A stretch of DNA of 64,000 bases from Fimbriimonas ginsengisoli Gsoil 348 (GTDB lineage: Bacteria > Armatimonadota > Fimbriimonadia > Fimbriimonadales > Fimbriimonadaceae): assembly GCF_000724625.1 (NCBI RefSeq), contig NZ_CP007139.1, forward strand, positions 62,001 to 126,000, in the 5' to 3' direction. Positions 48,957-57,392 of the stretch are shown one piece after another; the first letter of the stretch is position 1, and every line of letters begins with the position of its first letter. The notes below the pieces were generated by a model. The model was not told the DNA's origin. It did no database searches and saw only the letters and a list, made by a program, of their open reading frames with translations. The position numbers and the translations under genes are program-made.

Positions 48957-50069
48957 ATGATTCCCATTCGCCCGAACGTGCTCGGAATGGAGCCTTACGT
49001 TCAAGGCAAGCCGATCGAAGAGGTTAAGCGAGAGCTCGGACTGACTCGCGTCGTCAAGCTCGCCAGCAACGAAAACCCGTTCGGGCCGTCCCCGAAGGCG
49101 GTCGCCGCGATCCAGGAAGCCGCGAGTACGATGCACCTCTATCCGGACGGCGGCGCGTACGCCCTAAAGCAGGCGATCTCCAGCAAGTTCGACATCGCGA
49201 CCAACCAGATCATGGTCGGCAACGGCAGCGACGAGCTGATCCACCTGCTCGGCCTCATCACGCTCGACAAGCCAACCGACGAGCTGATGATGTGCAATCC
49301 CGGCTTCGCCCGGTACGACGCATCCGCGCACCTGGCGCCGTGCCGCCTGGTCAAGATCCCGGTCGACAGCAAGCATGTGCAAGACCTCGAGGCGATGGCC
49401 GACGCGGTGAATGAGAACACCCGAATCATCTACCTCGCCAACCCGAACAACCCGACCGGCACCATTGTGCGGCGGAACGCGGTCGATCGATTCTTGGACC
49501 GGGTGCCGGAAAGCGTGGTTGTGGTCCTCGATGAGGCGTACTACGAGTTCGCCATGCACCATCCCGAATTCCCCACCTCCCTCGAATACATCAAAGCGGG
49601 GCGGGAGAACGTCGTCGGTCTACGCACCATGAGCAAAGCTCAGGGGCTGGCCGGCCTTCGCATCGGTTACGGATTCGCGTCGACGACGATCGTCGATGCG
49701 ATAAACCGCGCGCGAGAACCCTTCAACGTAAGTCGCTTGGCGCAGGTTGCCGCGATTGCCGCTCTCGAAGACGATGAGCATGTCCGGAAGACGGTGGAGC
49801 ACAACCGGCGAGGACTCGAACTCCTCGCCGGCGTCTTTGCCGAGGTCGGCGCGGAGCCTGGCGAGAGCTTCGCGAACTTCATGTACGCCGACTTTCATCG
49901 GCCCACCCGGCCGATCTACCAGGCGCTCCTCCAACGGGGCGTCATCACGCGCCCAGGCGACCTCCTCGGTAACCCGAACTGCCTGCGCGTGAGCATTGGG
50001 ACTCAGGAAGAAATGGACATTTTCGTTGAAGAGCTTCGTAACGTAACAACCCCGGCGGTCGCGAAATGA
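48957..50069 (+). CDS. hisC: Histidinol-phosphate aminotransferase
   Basis: A 370-residue fold-type I PLP aminotransferase. LASNENPFGPSPKA (N-terminal signature), GNGSDELIHLL, LANPNNPTG, the Asp in VVVLDEAYYEF and the PLP lysine in RTMSKAQGLAGLRIGYG are all present. HisC converts imidazole-acetol phosphate to histidinol phosphate; such enzymes often also transaminate aromatic prephenate-pathway acids. The adjacent, overlapping DAHP synthase makes an aromatic amino acid role plausible. It starts four bases after the DUF5615 toxin. Confidence 0.94.
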   Translation: MIPIRPNVLGMEPYVQGKPIEEVKRELGLTRVVKLASNENPFGPSPKAVAAIQEAASTMHLYPDGGAYALKQAISSKFDIATNQIMVGNGSDELIHLLGLITLDKPTDELMMCNPGFARYDASAHLAPCRLVKIPVDSKHVQDLEAMADAVNENTRIIYLANPNNPTGTIVRRNAVDRFLDRVPESVVVVLDEAYYEFAMHHPEFPTSLEYIKAGRENVVGLRTMSKAQGLAGLRIGYGFASTTIVDAINRAREPFNVSRLAQVAAIAALEDDEHVRKTVEHNRRGLELLAGVFAEVGAEPGESFANFMYADFHRPTRPIYQALLQRGVITRPGDLLGNPNCLRVSIGTQEEMDIFVEELRNVTTPAVAK

Positions 50070-51127
50070 TCGTCGTGCTCAAGGGCGGCAGCACCGCCGA
50101 ACAGGTGCGAGAGATCAGCGAGCGGCTGGTCGAATTCGGATATCAGGTCAACCCGATCTTCGGCGTTGAAAAGACGGTCATCGGCGCGGTCGGTGGGTCG
50201 GAGCACACCAAAGTCGACTTCATCGACCAGCTCAAAGCTTACGACTCGGTGGAGGACGTCGTCCTTATCACCAAGCCGTACAAGTTCGTCGCCAAGGAAT
50301 ACAACAAGGGCGAGAAGTCGAGGATCGACCTCGGCGGCGGCGTGATCATCGGCGGCGACGAGGTCGTGATGATGGCCGGCCCCTGCACCGTCGAATCCGA
50401 GGAAGGCTTGTTCAAAACCGCCGAACGAGTGGCGGCGGCGGGCGCCAAGATCCTGCGCGGCGGCGCGTACAAGCCGTGCACCTCGCCCTACTCCTACCAG
50501 GGGATGGGAACCGATGGCCTCAAGCTGCTCCGAGCCGCGGCCGACAAGTACGGGCTGAAGGTGGTCACCGAAGTGATGCACGTCCGCAAGGTGGAAGAGG
50601 TGGCCGAATACGCCGACATTCTCCAGATCGGCACGCGCAACATGCAGAACTACGACCTCCTCACGGAGGTCGGCCGGTGCCGCACCGCCGTGATGTTAAA
50701 GCGCGGAATGACCGCCAAGCTTGAAGAGTGGCTGCTCGCCGCCGAGTACATCGCCGCCGGCGGCAACGAACGGATCATGCTCTGCGAGCGCGGCATCCGC
50801 ACCTTCGAGCCGTACACCCGCAACACCCTGGATCTCAGTGCCATCCCGGCTTTGAATTCGCTGTCTCACTTGCCGGTCATCGTCGATCCTTCTCAAGGGA
50901 CCGGGCGACGGGAGCTGGTTGCGCCGATGAGTAAAGCGGCAGTCGCGGTCGGAGCGGACGGTTTGATCATCGAGGTTCACCCGAACCCGGATCACGCGAT
51001 CAAAGACGGCGCCCAAAGCATCACCATCGAAACCTTCGAAAAGCTGATGCCCGAGCTCGGCGCGATCGCGAACGCGATCGGGCGAAATCTAGTCGAAAAC
51101 ATTCGGCGGCTGCCTGCTCTTGGCTAA
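50066..51127 (+). CDS. aroF: 3-deoxy-7-phosphoheptulonate (DAHP) synthase
   Basis: A 353-residue DAHP synthase of the class I-beta, KDO8P-synthase-like type, condensing phosphoenolpyruvate and erythrose 4-phosphate in the first shikimate step. An N-terminal ferredoxin-like regulatory domain (1-70, MIVVLKGGSTAEQVREI) precedes the barrel. MMAGPCTVESEEG, RGGAYKPCTSPYSYQG, the metal Cys within that block, and VIVDPSQGTGRRELV match. The start overlaps the hisC stop (ATGA). The N-terminal domain suggests feedback control by an aromatic amino acid. Confidence 0.94.
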   Translation: MIVVLKGGSTAEQVREISERLVEFGYQVNPIFGVEKTVIGAVGGSEHTKVDFIDQLKAYDSVEDVVLITKPYKFVAKEYNKGEKSRIDLGGGVIIGGDEVVMMAGPCTVESEEGLFKTAERVAAAGAKILRGGAYKPCTSPYSYQGMGTDGLKLLRAAADKYGLKVVTEVMHVRKVEEVAEYADILQIGTRNMQNYDLLTEVGRCRTAVMLKRGMTAKLEEWLLAAEYIAAGGNERIMLCERGIRTFEPYTRNTLDLSAIPALNSLSHLPVIVDPSQGTGRRELVAPMSKAAVAVGADGLIIEVHPNPDHAIKDGAQSITIETFEKLMPELGAIANAIGRNLVENIRRLPALG

Positions 51128-51289
51128 CCAATTCCGCAGTTAGGGAACCCTAAGCCAAATAAAGACCATACACTCGCGTTGCCGCCATTTCGCGATTGTA
51201 TGGCTCAATGTATCAAGTTTCACTGTAAAGCATCCTACTCCGACGTCAAGAATAGCTTGAATGCTTTCGAAATCCCTGCGGTGATGAAT

Positions 51290-52678
51290 CTAGTGCGCTG
51301 AAGCAACTTCCAAGACGAAACCATCTGGCGGCGTAAGCTCAGATGTGGGAGGTTTAATGGTTATTAAAGCGCCAGAGTCCGTCACAGCTATGGAACCCAC
51401 ATCACTGGCAAGATACTCAAGCAGAATATCCAGTTTGCCCCTCATCACCTCAATAGGCTCCGAGTCTTTCCCTTGGTGGTAAATGGTCCGCGCTAAACTG
51501 TTTAATTGTTCAAGAGGCACGGGCTGAAAAGTCTGAACAATATGATACAGCATCGCGGACTCTGCCTTTACCCGCCAACGATCCGTTAAGGAGTACACCG
51601 GCGCTGAGTAAGCACCAATTACTTTTGGAATGGGCTTACCGTCGCCACCCAGCAGAACTTCGGAGGTAAGTAGCATTCGAAAAAAGCATTCACTGATATT
51701 CGCCCATGCCTGCGAATCCCGCCTAGCAGATCTAGAGCTACCACACGCTTTAGTACGGGCCTCGGAGAGTAGCTTCGATGATACTATTCCTTCATCGCTG
51801 TTCACTGATATTAGTTCTTCGAAAGCCTCAAATAGAAGGTTCCGACAGTCGACAGGGGAGCCAATTCGGGCCGAAGCTAAGGAACCTTCCATCCGGGTGA
51901 TATCACGAGATCGGCCGTCCGGCGCGAGGGCTTCTTCCAGTTTCGGTTGAGGGGTTGGCGGGACCGAGTCAGACCCAAAAGGCTCGGCCCTCCTTTTGCG
52001 AATTTCCTGAACGGCAGATTCGGTCAACCAAACGGGCTCATGGCCCGCCAAGGGTTCTCCCTGGCAAAGCCACCCGTGGGATTCGCCGTGAGCCATTAGC
52101 TTTCGGATAAAAAGTTGCCCCAAGGGATGATTGGCCGTAGTGAAGTACGGATCCATTGCCGACAGCAGGGGTCTTAGCGCAAGTTTCTTAATACCGGTCT
52201 CGCGGCTGAAATGCTTTCCGCGGAATAACACTTCCTCGGTCGCCAACCTATCCTTCTCGGTGATGCCAATACCTAATGGCGGGGGTGAAGATGGGGCTAC
52301 GCCCTTATCCACCCCCGCGGCAACCGTGAGATTCGTTGTTACTACGATCGTCGACGACGAATTCAATTTCGTAGCCGAACTCAATACGGCTCTGTCATGG
52401 GAAAGGACGTGCACGACCAAATCGCCCGGCGAAGTGTTAACTGCTTCGCGGACGCATTCTTCAATCACTTCAGTGACAGAAGTTGGCAGCGAAACCAGGA
52501 CTTGAAGTCGCTCATTAGGCGAGCCGAGAGCAAATTCCTGATCGGTGCGTACGATCCATATTACCTTTGCGTCTCCGAAGATTCCTTCTACGTGGATGCC
52601 CACGCCTTCAACGAGGGAACTCATGTCGCCTCTAAAGGGGATAGCGTCAACCACGAAGATACGCTTATTAGTCGCCAT
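51290..52678 (-). CDS. Unknown 462-residue protein, possible NYN/PIN-like N-terminal domain
   Basis: The protein has an N-terminal alpha/beta region (about 1-118): strand RIFVVDAIPF, helix, strand VIWIVRT, helix VTEVIEECVREAV, strand DLVVHVLSHDRAVL, and strand STIVVTTN. The order resembles NYN/PIN nuclease folds, where VLSHD would match the usual S(G)D.DF motif, but the acidic set is incomplete and I make the call tentatively. Two helical segments follow (about 160-215 and 265-390), separated by a Pro-rich linker, and could be winged helices. The start overlaps the small membrane gene by 11 bases. Base composition is more A/T-rich than its neighbours. Other functions remain open. Confidence 0.6.
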   Translation of the reverse strand: MATNKRIFVVDAIPFRGDMSSLVEGVGIHVEGIFGDAKVIWIVRTDQEFALGSPNERLQVLVSLPTSVTEVIEECVREAVNTSPGDLVVHVLSHDRAVLSSATKLNSSSTIVVTTNLTVAAGVDKGVAPSSPPPLGIGITEKDRLATEEVLFRGKHFSRETGIKKLALRPLLSAMDPYFTTANHPLGQLFIRKLMAHGESHGWLCQGEPLAGHEPVWLTESAVQEIRKRRAEPFGSDSVPPTPQPKLEEALAPDGRSRDITRMEGSLASARIGSPVDCRNLLFEAFEELISVNSDEGIVSSKLLSEARTKACGSSRSARRDSQAWANISECFFRMLLTSEVLLGGDGKPIPKVIGAYSAPVYSLTDRWRVKAESAMLYHIVQTFQPVPLEQLNSLARTIYHQGKDSEPIEVMRGKLDILLEYLASDVGSIAVTDSGALITIKPPTSELTPPDGFVLEVASAH

Positions 52679-52871
52679 GCTGGACTCCCTTAACCGGAAG
52701 AGCGGACTCTCTTTCGTCCGATGCCTTAAGCACGACGCTTTGGTACGTCACCTGAGCGCATACAAGGAGGATCAATCCATCCAGTAATGGCTGAATTGCA
52801 TTTCCCATCATCTTGTAAAAAATTGCGCCTGCGACGAATGCCAGGACAGTGAGTGTTTTGAAGTAAATCAA
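52668..52871 (-). CDS. Small two-helix membrane protein, 67 residues
   Basis: TTG at 52871 opens a 67-codon frame. AGGAG lies seven bases upstream, and the product begins with two hydrophobic segments (about 2-22 and 26-46, MIYFKTLTVLAFVAGAIFYK then AIQPLLDGLILLVCAQVTY). A polar tail ends in VKGVQHGD. The stop lies inside the start of the 462-residue gene (11-base overlap), so the pair is coupled. Size and topology recall holin- or toxin-like membrane peptides and effector-anchoring subunits, but homology is unknown. Confidence 0.6.
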   Translation of the reverse strand: MIYFKTLTVLAFVAGAIFYKMMGNAIQPLLDGLILLVCAQVTYQSVVLKASDERESALPVKGVQHGD

Positions 52872-53061
52872 CGATGTTCTCCTATTGCTTGTTGTTTTCG
52901 TCACTCGAAAGAGAAAACGTAAACGACAACGCCAGGCGTCATAGAAAACGACAGAACAAACGTCAAAATCAGCGAAAACGGAATCAAAATCGAAAGTCAG
53001 AATCGACAAACGACATCGAAAGAAACACCCGCCAGAGAAATCGACACCCACAAACGTGGTC
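52872..53061 (-). other. Long untranslated leader, U-rich and A-poor in RNA sense
   Basis: About 190 bases lie between the predicted transcription start and the Shine-Dalgarno. In RNA sense the segment is dominated by GUUUUC, GUCGUUU and UUCGAUU-like words and has few A residues. The frame in line with the membrane protein is open through it, but its only ATG lies within the -10 box, so it would not be on the transcript. Confidence 0.5.
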
Positions 53062-53067
53062 AAGCAC

Positions 53068-53095
53068 ATTATAGCTGCTTTCCCAGACTTGTCAA
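53068..53095 (-). promoter_or_regulatory. Consensus sigma70 promoter
   Basis: On the minus strand TTGACA (53095-53090) and TATAAT (53073-53068) are separated by 16 bases, both hexamers exact. Predicted start is near 53061. From here to the TPR gene at 53333 (about 240 bases) I see no gene. Confidence 0.8.
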
Positions 53096-53332
53096 GGGGT
53101 TCGAATTTTTTTGTGGATTTTCATGGATTTGCTAGCTGACCTAATCCACGCGTTGCTAGTACTGCTTTGCCCGACGCCTTCTCTATCCTCATTCAGATGA
53201 TGTAACCACTGATTAAACGTGACCCACCAATCTCAATCGTTTCTGGGCTCCTACATCCGGTAAGGCCACCAGTCCACTAACGGTAATTTGCCCGCCGTTC
53301 AGCCTCTCCTTGGTTTACTGGACGAAGGAGGG

Positions 53333-55543
53333 CTATTTGGGGATCGCGAGCTCTTTGTAAACCCAGTGGGAGCGCCAGCCGAGTTGGATGGCGTGGCTGG
53401 CGGCTTCGGTGGCCTCGGTCTTCTTATCTTGCCGCAGTAGGGCGCCGGCGAGGTCGGCGTAGTTACCGCCGTTACCCGGCTCCAATGCGATGGCGGAGCG
53501 ATACTCTTTCTCCGATTCCGCGAAGTCGCCGTTGGCGAACAGGGCATGGCCGCGAACCGTGTGCGCCCACGGATCCTTCGGAGCCGCGGTAGTGGCGCGG
53601 GTCGCGAGATCGAGAGACTCGGCAATCTTTCCTTGCACCCGTCGGATATCCGCCAAATTGGTCAGGCCGAGAACGAACTTTGGATTGAGCCGGACACTTT
53701 GTAGGCAGTAGGGGGCCGCGTCGTCGACCCGGCCCTGCCGAACGATCGCAACGCTTAGCGAGTTCCAAGCCGAAGCCCAATCGGGCCTCATCGTGATCGC
53801 TCGGCGGAACATCTTCTCCGCTTCCGGAAGGCGATTGTCCCGCATGAGGTCGTCGCCGTAAGCGAAGAAATTAGAGCCAAGCCCTTCGGCATTGGCAACC
53901 GCCGGGACCTCGACCTCGCGGGCATCGAGGAGCCGCATCCCGAGGAGACGGGGCGTGGTAGAAGCGCCGCTCCACGACTCTTGCACAAGACGCGAAACGA
54001 TATAGAGCCGGCCTGTCTTCTTGTTCTTGGCCCGGCATGCTTGGCGAGTCACGACGTTCGTCGTCCCCCCCTCCCGGTTGACCCGAACGATGCTCCAGGT
54101 GGGGGCTTCGATCGGATCTAGGTTCATTGGCACCGCCACCCTTTGCATAAACGGGTAGGGCTGCACCCGGTTGCCGCCGATACCGAAGGTGCCGCCCGGA
54201 GCCAACTGCTTAGCGACCACGTTATAAACCTCGCTGTCGCGCCACTTCCCATTGCGTTGCGCCACCGCGGCCATGAGGGGAACCGGGGCACGAGCCGAAA
54301 TCTCCCCCGGCTGGAAGCGCATCGAACCAACCTCCTGCAAGCGATCGGCGATGAGTCGAAGGCGGGCGACCAGTTCCTTCGTCGGCTCGTCCGGCTCCGT
54401 TGTCCCCTCGGCGACCTTATCCGGCTCGGCAACGGCGACCCCATTCGCGACCCGGGCCAACCGACGAAACGCCTGGGCAAGACTCTCCGCCTCACGTGGG
54501 GTCGTTCCGAGCGGCAGGAGAAGGCCACTGGGCCCCCGGTACGACGCGCGAATCTTGTCGTTCGGCTGGAACACGATTCCGCCCCGCTGTTCTCCCCCGA
54601 AGAGCGGATCGTATCGGACGGTGGTCGGGTCGACGTTGGCGAAAGCAACCGGCTCGATTCCGCCATACCAGCCGGCCGGCGCCTGGCTCAGCTCGAAGCC
54701 GGTTTGGGTGAAGGCGAACGACATGGTCCCGCCGGTGCTCCCGGCGCCGCCTTCGCCAGCGTTTACCGTGTAGTTAGAGAACTTCCCGTTTAGCAGCGCC
54801 AAGGCATCCGCGGTACTGATCGCAGGAGTGACGAGTCCAGGTTGCGGTTTAGACTTTCCAAGTTGATCGGCCGCTTCGAACAGGTGCTTCGAGATATCCG
54901 AGAGGTTCGCCAAGTCACCGTTAATCCCATTGAATGGAAGCGGGGTGGCGGCGCGCAGGTAAACCTCGATGACCCGGAGGCGCGAGATGGCATTGGCGAG
55001 CCAAGGCGCCTGGTACAGGGCGAGACCCTGATTGCGAAACAGATCGCGCTCGAAGGTGTTCGACCAGCTTCCATCGTCGAATATTCCGAACAGCGTGTCC
55101 TCGAGGGCTCGGCAAGCGTCCAGCCGGCGCTTGCGCGCGGCGACCTCCCTTGCGGCGCCTGGGCCGAGGATGCCCCAGCTCGCCGACCACGCCTCGTCGT
55201 CCACGACGGCGATCGGGCCGAGCGTGTTGAACGCTGAAAATGGCATCGGCTCAGGACGGCCCTGTTTGCCCAGCCACTCCCACCAGGTGTACTGAAGCTT
55301 CCGCATCCGCACCAGGTCGCTCCGAAGTTGGTCGCTGGTCGAAGCTTCGACAACGCCCCAAAAACCGTTTCCGTAGGCGGGGGTATCGGGCGAATAGAGG
55401 CGATGGTGCCACCAGCGGGCAGAAACCTGGGCGGGAACGACCGTGACCGGAGTAAGGGTGCGACCCTTGCCAGTCAAGATCTGCTCGGACTGAAGACTCG
55501 TCGTCTTAGCGAGCAAAACCAAGGCAGCCAACGGGCAAGTCAT
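53333..55543 (-). CDS. Exported protein with C-terminal TPR domain
   Basis: A 736-residue protein with a signal sequence (MTCPLAALVLLAKTTS) and a large N-terminal region (about 20-560) with no recognised domain. It includes RRLDACRALEDTLFGIFDDGSW and Gly/Pro-rich loops. Residues 570-725 form about four tetratricopeptide repeats (SNFFAYGDDLMRDNRLPEAEKMFRRAI, WASAWNSLSVAIVRQGRVDDA, LGLTNLADIRRVQGKIAESLDLA, HTVRGHALFANGDFAESEKEY). TPRs imply protein-protein contacts, probably in the periplasm. The gene is monocistronic and divergent from the 100-residue membrane gene. Confidence 0.85.
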   Translation of the reverse strand: MTCPLAALVLLAKTTSLQSEQILTGKGRTLTPVTVVPAQVSARWWHHRLYSPDTPAYGNGFWGVVEASTSDQLRSDLVRMRKLQYTWWEWLGKQGRPEPMPFSAFNTLGPIAVVDDEAWSASWGILGPGAAREVAARKRRLDACRALEDTLFGIFDDGSWSNTFERDLFRNQGLALYQAPWLANAISRLRVIEVYLRAATPLPFNGINGDLANLSDISKHLFEAADQLGKSKPQPGLVTPAISTADALALLNGKFSNYTVNAGEGGAGSTGGTMSFAFTQTGFELSQAPAGWYGGIEPVAFANVDPTTVRYDPLFGGEQRGGIVFQPNDKIRASYRGPSGLLLPLGTTPREAESLAQAFRRLARVANGVAVAEPDKVAEGTTEPDEPTKELVARLRLIADRLQEVGSMRFQPGEISARAPVPLMAAVAQRNGKWRDSEVYNVVAKQLAPGGTFGIGGNRVQPYPFMQRVAVPMNLDPIEAPTWSIVRVNREGGTTNVVTRQACRAKNKKTGRLYIVSRLVQESWSGASTTPRLLGMRLLDAREVEVPAVANAEGLGSNFFAYGDDLMRDNRLPEAEKMFRRAITMRPDWASAWNSLSVAIVRQGRVDDAAPYCLQSVRLNPKFVLGLTNLADIRRVQGKIAESLDLATRATTAAPKDPWAHTVRGHALFANGDFAESEKEYRSAIALEPGNGGNYADLAGALLRQDKKTEATEAASHAIQLGWRSHWVYKELAIPK

Positions 55544-55624
55544 GGGTGCCTAATTATAGGTCCATTTGGCACTTTAACGTGTTGCCTACTCGATTCCGCA
55601 TTGGCTATCGAGCGAGTATCGAGA

Positions 55625-55648
55625 CCCGGGCGAGCCGCCCGTGCCACG
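55625..55648 (+). repeat. Dispersed repeat family C, copy 2
   Basis: GGGCGAGCCGCCCGTGCCAC preceded by CCC. It lies about 30 bases upstream of the ATG at 55679, in a divergent gap rather than at a 3' end. Confidence 0.8.
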
Positions 55649-55678
55649 CGAGGGGCCGATGGTGCAAAATAGAAGGCG

Positions 55679-55981
55679 ATGCTGCCGCAGTCCGTACGAA
55701 AGCTTGTCGCCTATCACGAAGTGCTCATGGCCATGATCCTCGTGTGGGTCGTGAGTCCGGTGGTTTTGACTCTGTTCTCCTTCTACCTAGGCACGTTCGC
55801 TGCCTCGCAGCACGTTCAAGATCTCCAGGGCGGCGACGTGGACAATGGTGCGAAGGGCGCATTGATCGGCTTGGCCGTGTCCGTCATCATCGCAATTGGC
55901 GCCACCATCATTTATCCGAAGGTGATTGCGCGCGAATATGAGGTTCGTGGACGAAGCGACGATAATCACGCCGACTATTAA
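55679..55981 (+). CDS. Hypothetical membrane protein, 100 residues
   Basis: The protein has an amphipathic start (MLPQSVRKLVAYHEVLMAM) followed by two hydrophobic segments (about 17-40 and 58-80) with a short acidic loop between them, and a polar acidic tail. It could be a small inner-membrane subunit; I recognise no family. It precedes the GYF/TM2 gene by 100 bases on the same strand. Confidence 0.6.
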   Translation: MLPQSVRKLVAYHEVLMAMILVWVVSPVVLTLFSFYLGTFAASQHVQDLQGGDVDNGAKGALIGLAVSVIIAIGATIIYPKVIAREYEVRGRSDDNHADY

Positions 55982-56081
55982 TAGATTCGCTCCGTAACTC
56001 CGCAAATCCGGAACGCAGAGCGCCCTATTTTCTGCGGTACAACGAAACCCAAAGGGCAAGAGTTGGGTAGGCAATGAACCT

Positions 56082-56615
56082 GTGACGGCGGAGTGGTACT
56101 ACATCGGGCATTACGGTCAATTGGGACCGCTCACCCGCGAGCAAATCGATGAGCTCGTCGAGGGAGGCGTCATTGCCCGTGACACCTACGTTTGGCGGGC
56201 TGGAATGTCCGAGTGGCTTGCCGCCGATCAGATTTCCGAGCTGGCGACCTCCTTTCGCCGCGCCGATCCTTACACGACCCCTCCTCCCTCCCCCACTCCC
56301 AGAGTCGTTGCCCCGCCCGCTCCCCCGCTGGCGCGAACGAGTCCACGGCCGTTCGATCAGACCCTCGCCAACCAGGCCCCCAACTACCTATCGTTCCCCC
56401 TTACCCGCAGCGATAAAAGCCGGACACTTGGGGGCATCCTCCAGTTAATCGTCCCCGGCGTCGGCCGCATGTATCTGGGGTTTTCGGCGATTGGAGTGCT
56501 CCAACTGGTACTGTCCCTTTGTGGCGTCGGCATCTTGTGGAGCTGGGTCGATGGGATTATTATTCTTGCGGGCGGCGTCCGGATGGACGGATACGGTCGT
56601 CAATTGAACGACTGA
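56082..56615 (+). CDS. GYF_2 and TM2 domain membrane protein
   Basis: A 177-residue protein with two recognisable modules. The GYF_2 (DUF4339) domain at 3-50 has WYYIGHYGQLGPLTREQI, then LVEGGVIARDTYVWRAGMSEW. A Pro-rich linker (65-100) connects it to a TM2 domain at 110-170: SRTLGGILQLIVPGVGRMYLG, then GIGVLQL..., SWVDGIIIL and YGRQL at the end. GYF modules bind Pro-rich peptides, here possibly the protein's own linker. The GTG start is the one directly before MTAEWYY. Role unknown. Confidence 0.85.
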   Translation: MTAEWYYIGHYGQLGPLTREQIDELVEGGVIARDTYVWRAGMSEWLAADQISELATSFRRADPYTTPPPSPTPRVVAPPAPPLARTSPRPFDQTLANQAPNYLSFPLTRSDKSRTLGGILQLIVPGVGRMYLGFSAIGVLQLVLSLCGVGILWSWVDGIIILAGGVRMDGYGRQLND

Positions 56616-56669
56616 AAACCGCCGGAGCGGTATGCCCCGCTCAAACGTCTGATAGGTGTAAGGAAACGA

Positions 56670-57209
56670 ATGCGAAGCTTTCTTCTTCTGCTGTTGACCA
56701 TGCTCCTTCTGCCTGCCGCCTTTGCCCAAGGCTACAAGCCGAAGGCGGGCGAAACCGTGCTCAAACTCGAGATCGAGGGGCGCGGCGACGTCTATATCAA
56801 GCTGTACACGAAGGAAGCGCCGAAGACCACCGCCCACATCTTGGCGCTGGTCAAAAAGAACTTCTATGACGGTCAGAAGTTTCATCGCGTAGAGACCTCG
56901 CCCAAGCCGTACCTGGTCCAGTTCGGAGACCCGAATTCCAAGAATAACGATCTCAGCGGCAACGGCGGCAGCGGAGAGCGGATCGCCTACGAAGACAGCG
57001 GCTACAACAATGTAGCCGACGCCGTCGGCCTCGCCCATCCGCTCGGCCAGCGAGATTCAGGCGACAGCCAGTTCTACATGCTCCTGGACAAAGCCAGCTT
57101 CCTGGACGGCAACTACACCGTCTTCGGCAAGGTTGTCGCCGGATCCGATGTCCTTAAGAAGGTCCAGAAGGGCGACAAGGTTCTGAAAGTCTCGCCCGTG
57201 GAAAAATAA
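56670..57209 (+). CDS. Exported cyclophilin-type peptidyl-prolyl isomerase
   Basis: A 179-residue protein with a signal peptide (MRSFLLLLLTMLLLPAAFAQ) and a cyclophilin domain: VYIKLYTKEAPKTTAHILALVKKNFYDG, FHRVETSPKPYLVQFGDP, GLAHPLGQRDSGDSQFYMLL and NYTVFGKVVAGSDVLKKV. The Arg of FHR and the QF/FGD core are conserved, although the usual aromatic tail (FDG.HTVFG) is adapted. It accelerates cis-trans isomerisation of X-Pro bonds during folding in the envelope. It follows the GYF/TM2 gene by 54 bases. Confidence 0.9.
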   Translation: MRSFLLLLLTMLLLPAAFAQGYKPKAGETVLKLEIEGRGDVYIKLYTKEAPKTTAHILALVKKNFYDGQKFHRVETSPKPYLVQFGDPNSKNNDLSGNGGSGERIAYEDSGYNNVADAVGLAHPLGQRDSGDSQFYMLLDKASFLDGNYTVFGKVVAGSDVLKKVQKGDKVLKVSPVEK

Positions 57210-57232
57210 CAAGTCGCCCACGGATGCGGACC

Positions 57233-57250
57233 GCAGAGCTCCAGCTCTGC
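57233..57250 (+). repeat. Inverted repeat GCAGAGCTCCAGCTCTGC
   Basis: Near-perfect palindrome with an 8-bp arm on each side of CC, 23 bases downstream of the cyclophilin stop. There is no T-run. Confidence 0.6.
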
Positions 57251-57392
57251 CTCCCCGACGCGCCATCTGGCAGGGTCCGACCACGGGTCGGGCAATCCCT
57301 GTGCCGCAGGTGAACGGCGAGAGCCGCTCCAAAACCACCCGCCCTCAACTACACTTGTATCGCAACGACGAAGTTGCGAAGGAGGGAGGGCG

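Noticed and set aside
51200-51301. 33-codon open frame
   Set aside because: No ribosome site, no conserved features, and it overlaps the 3' end of the 462-residue gene.
52872-53069. Longer coding start for the small membrane protein
   Set aside because: Its ATG lies in the -10 box, while TTG at 52871 has a strong Shine-Dalgarno and opens directly into the hydrophobic region.
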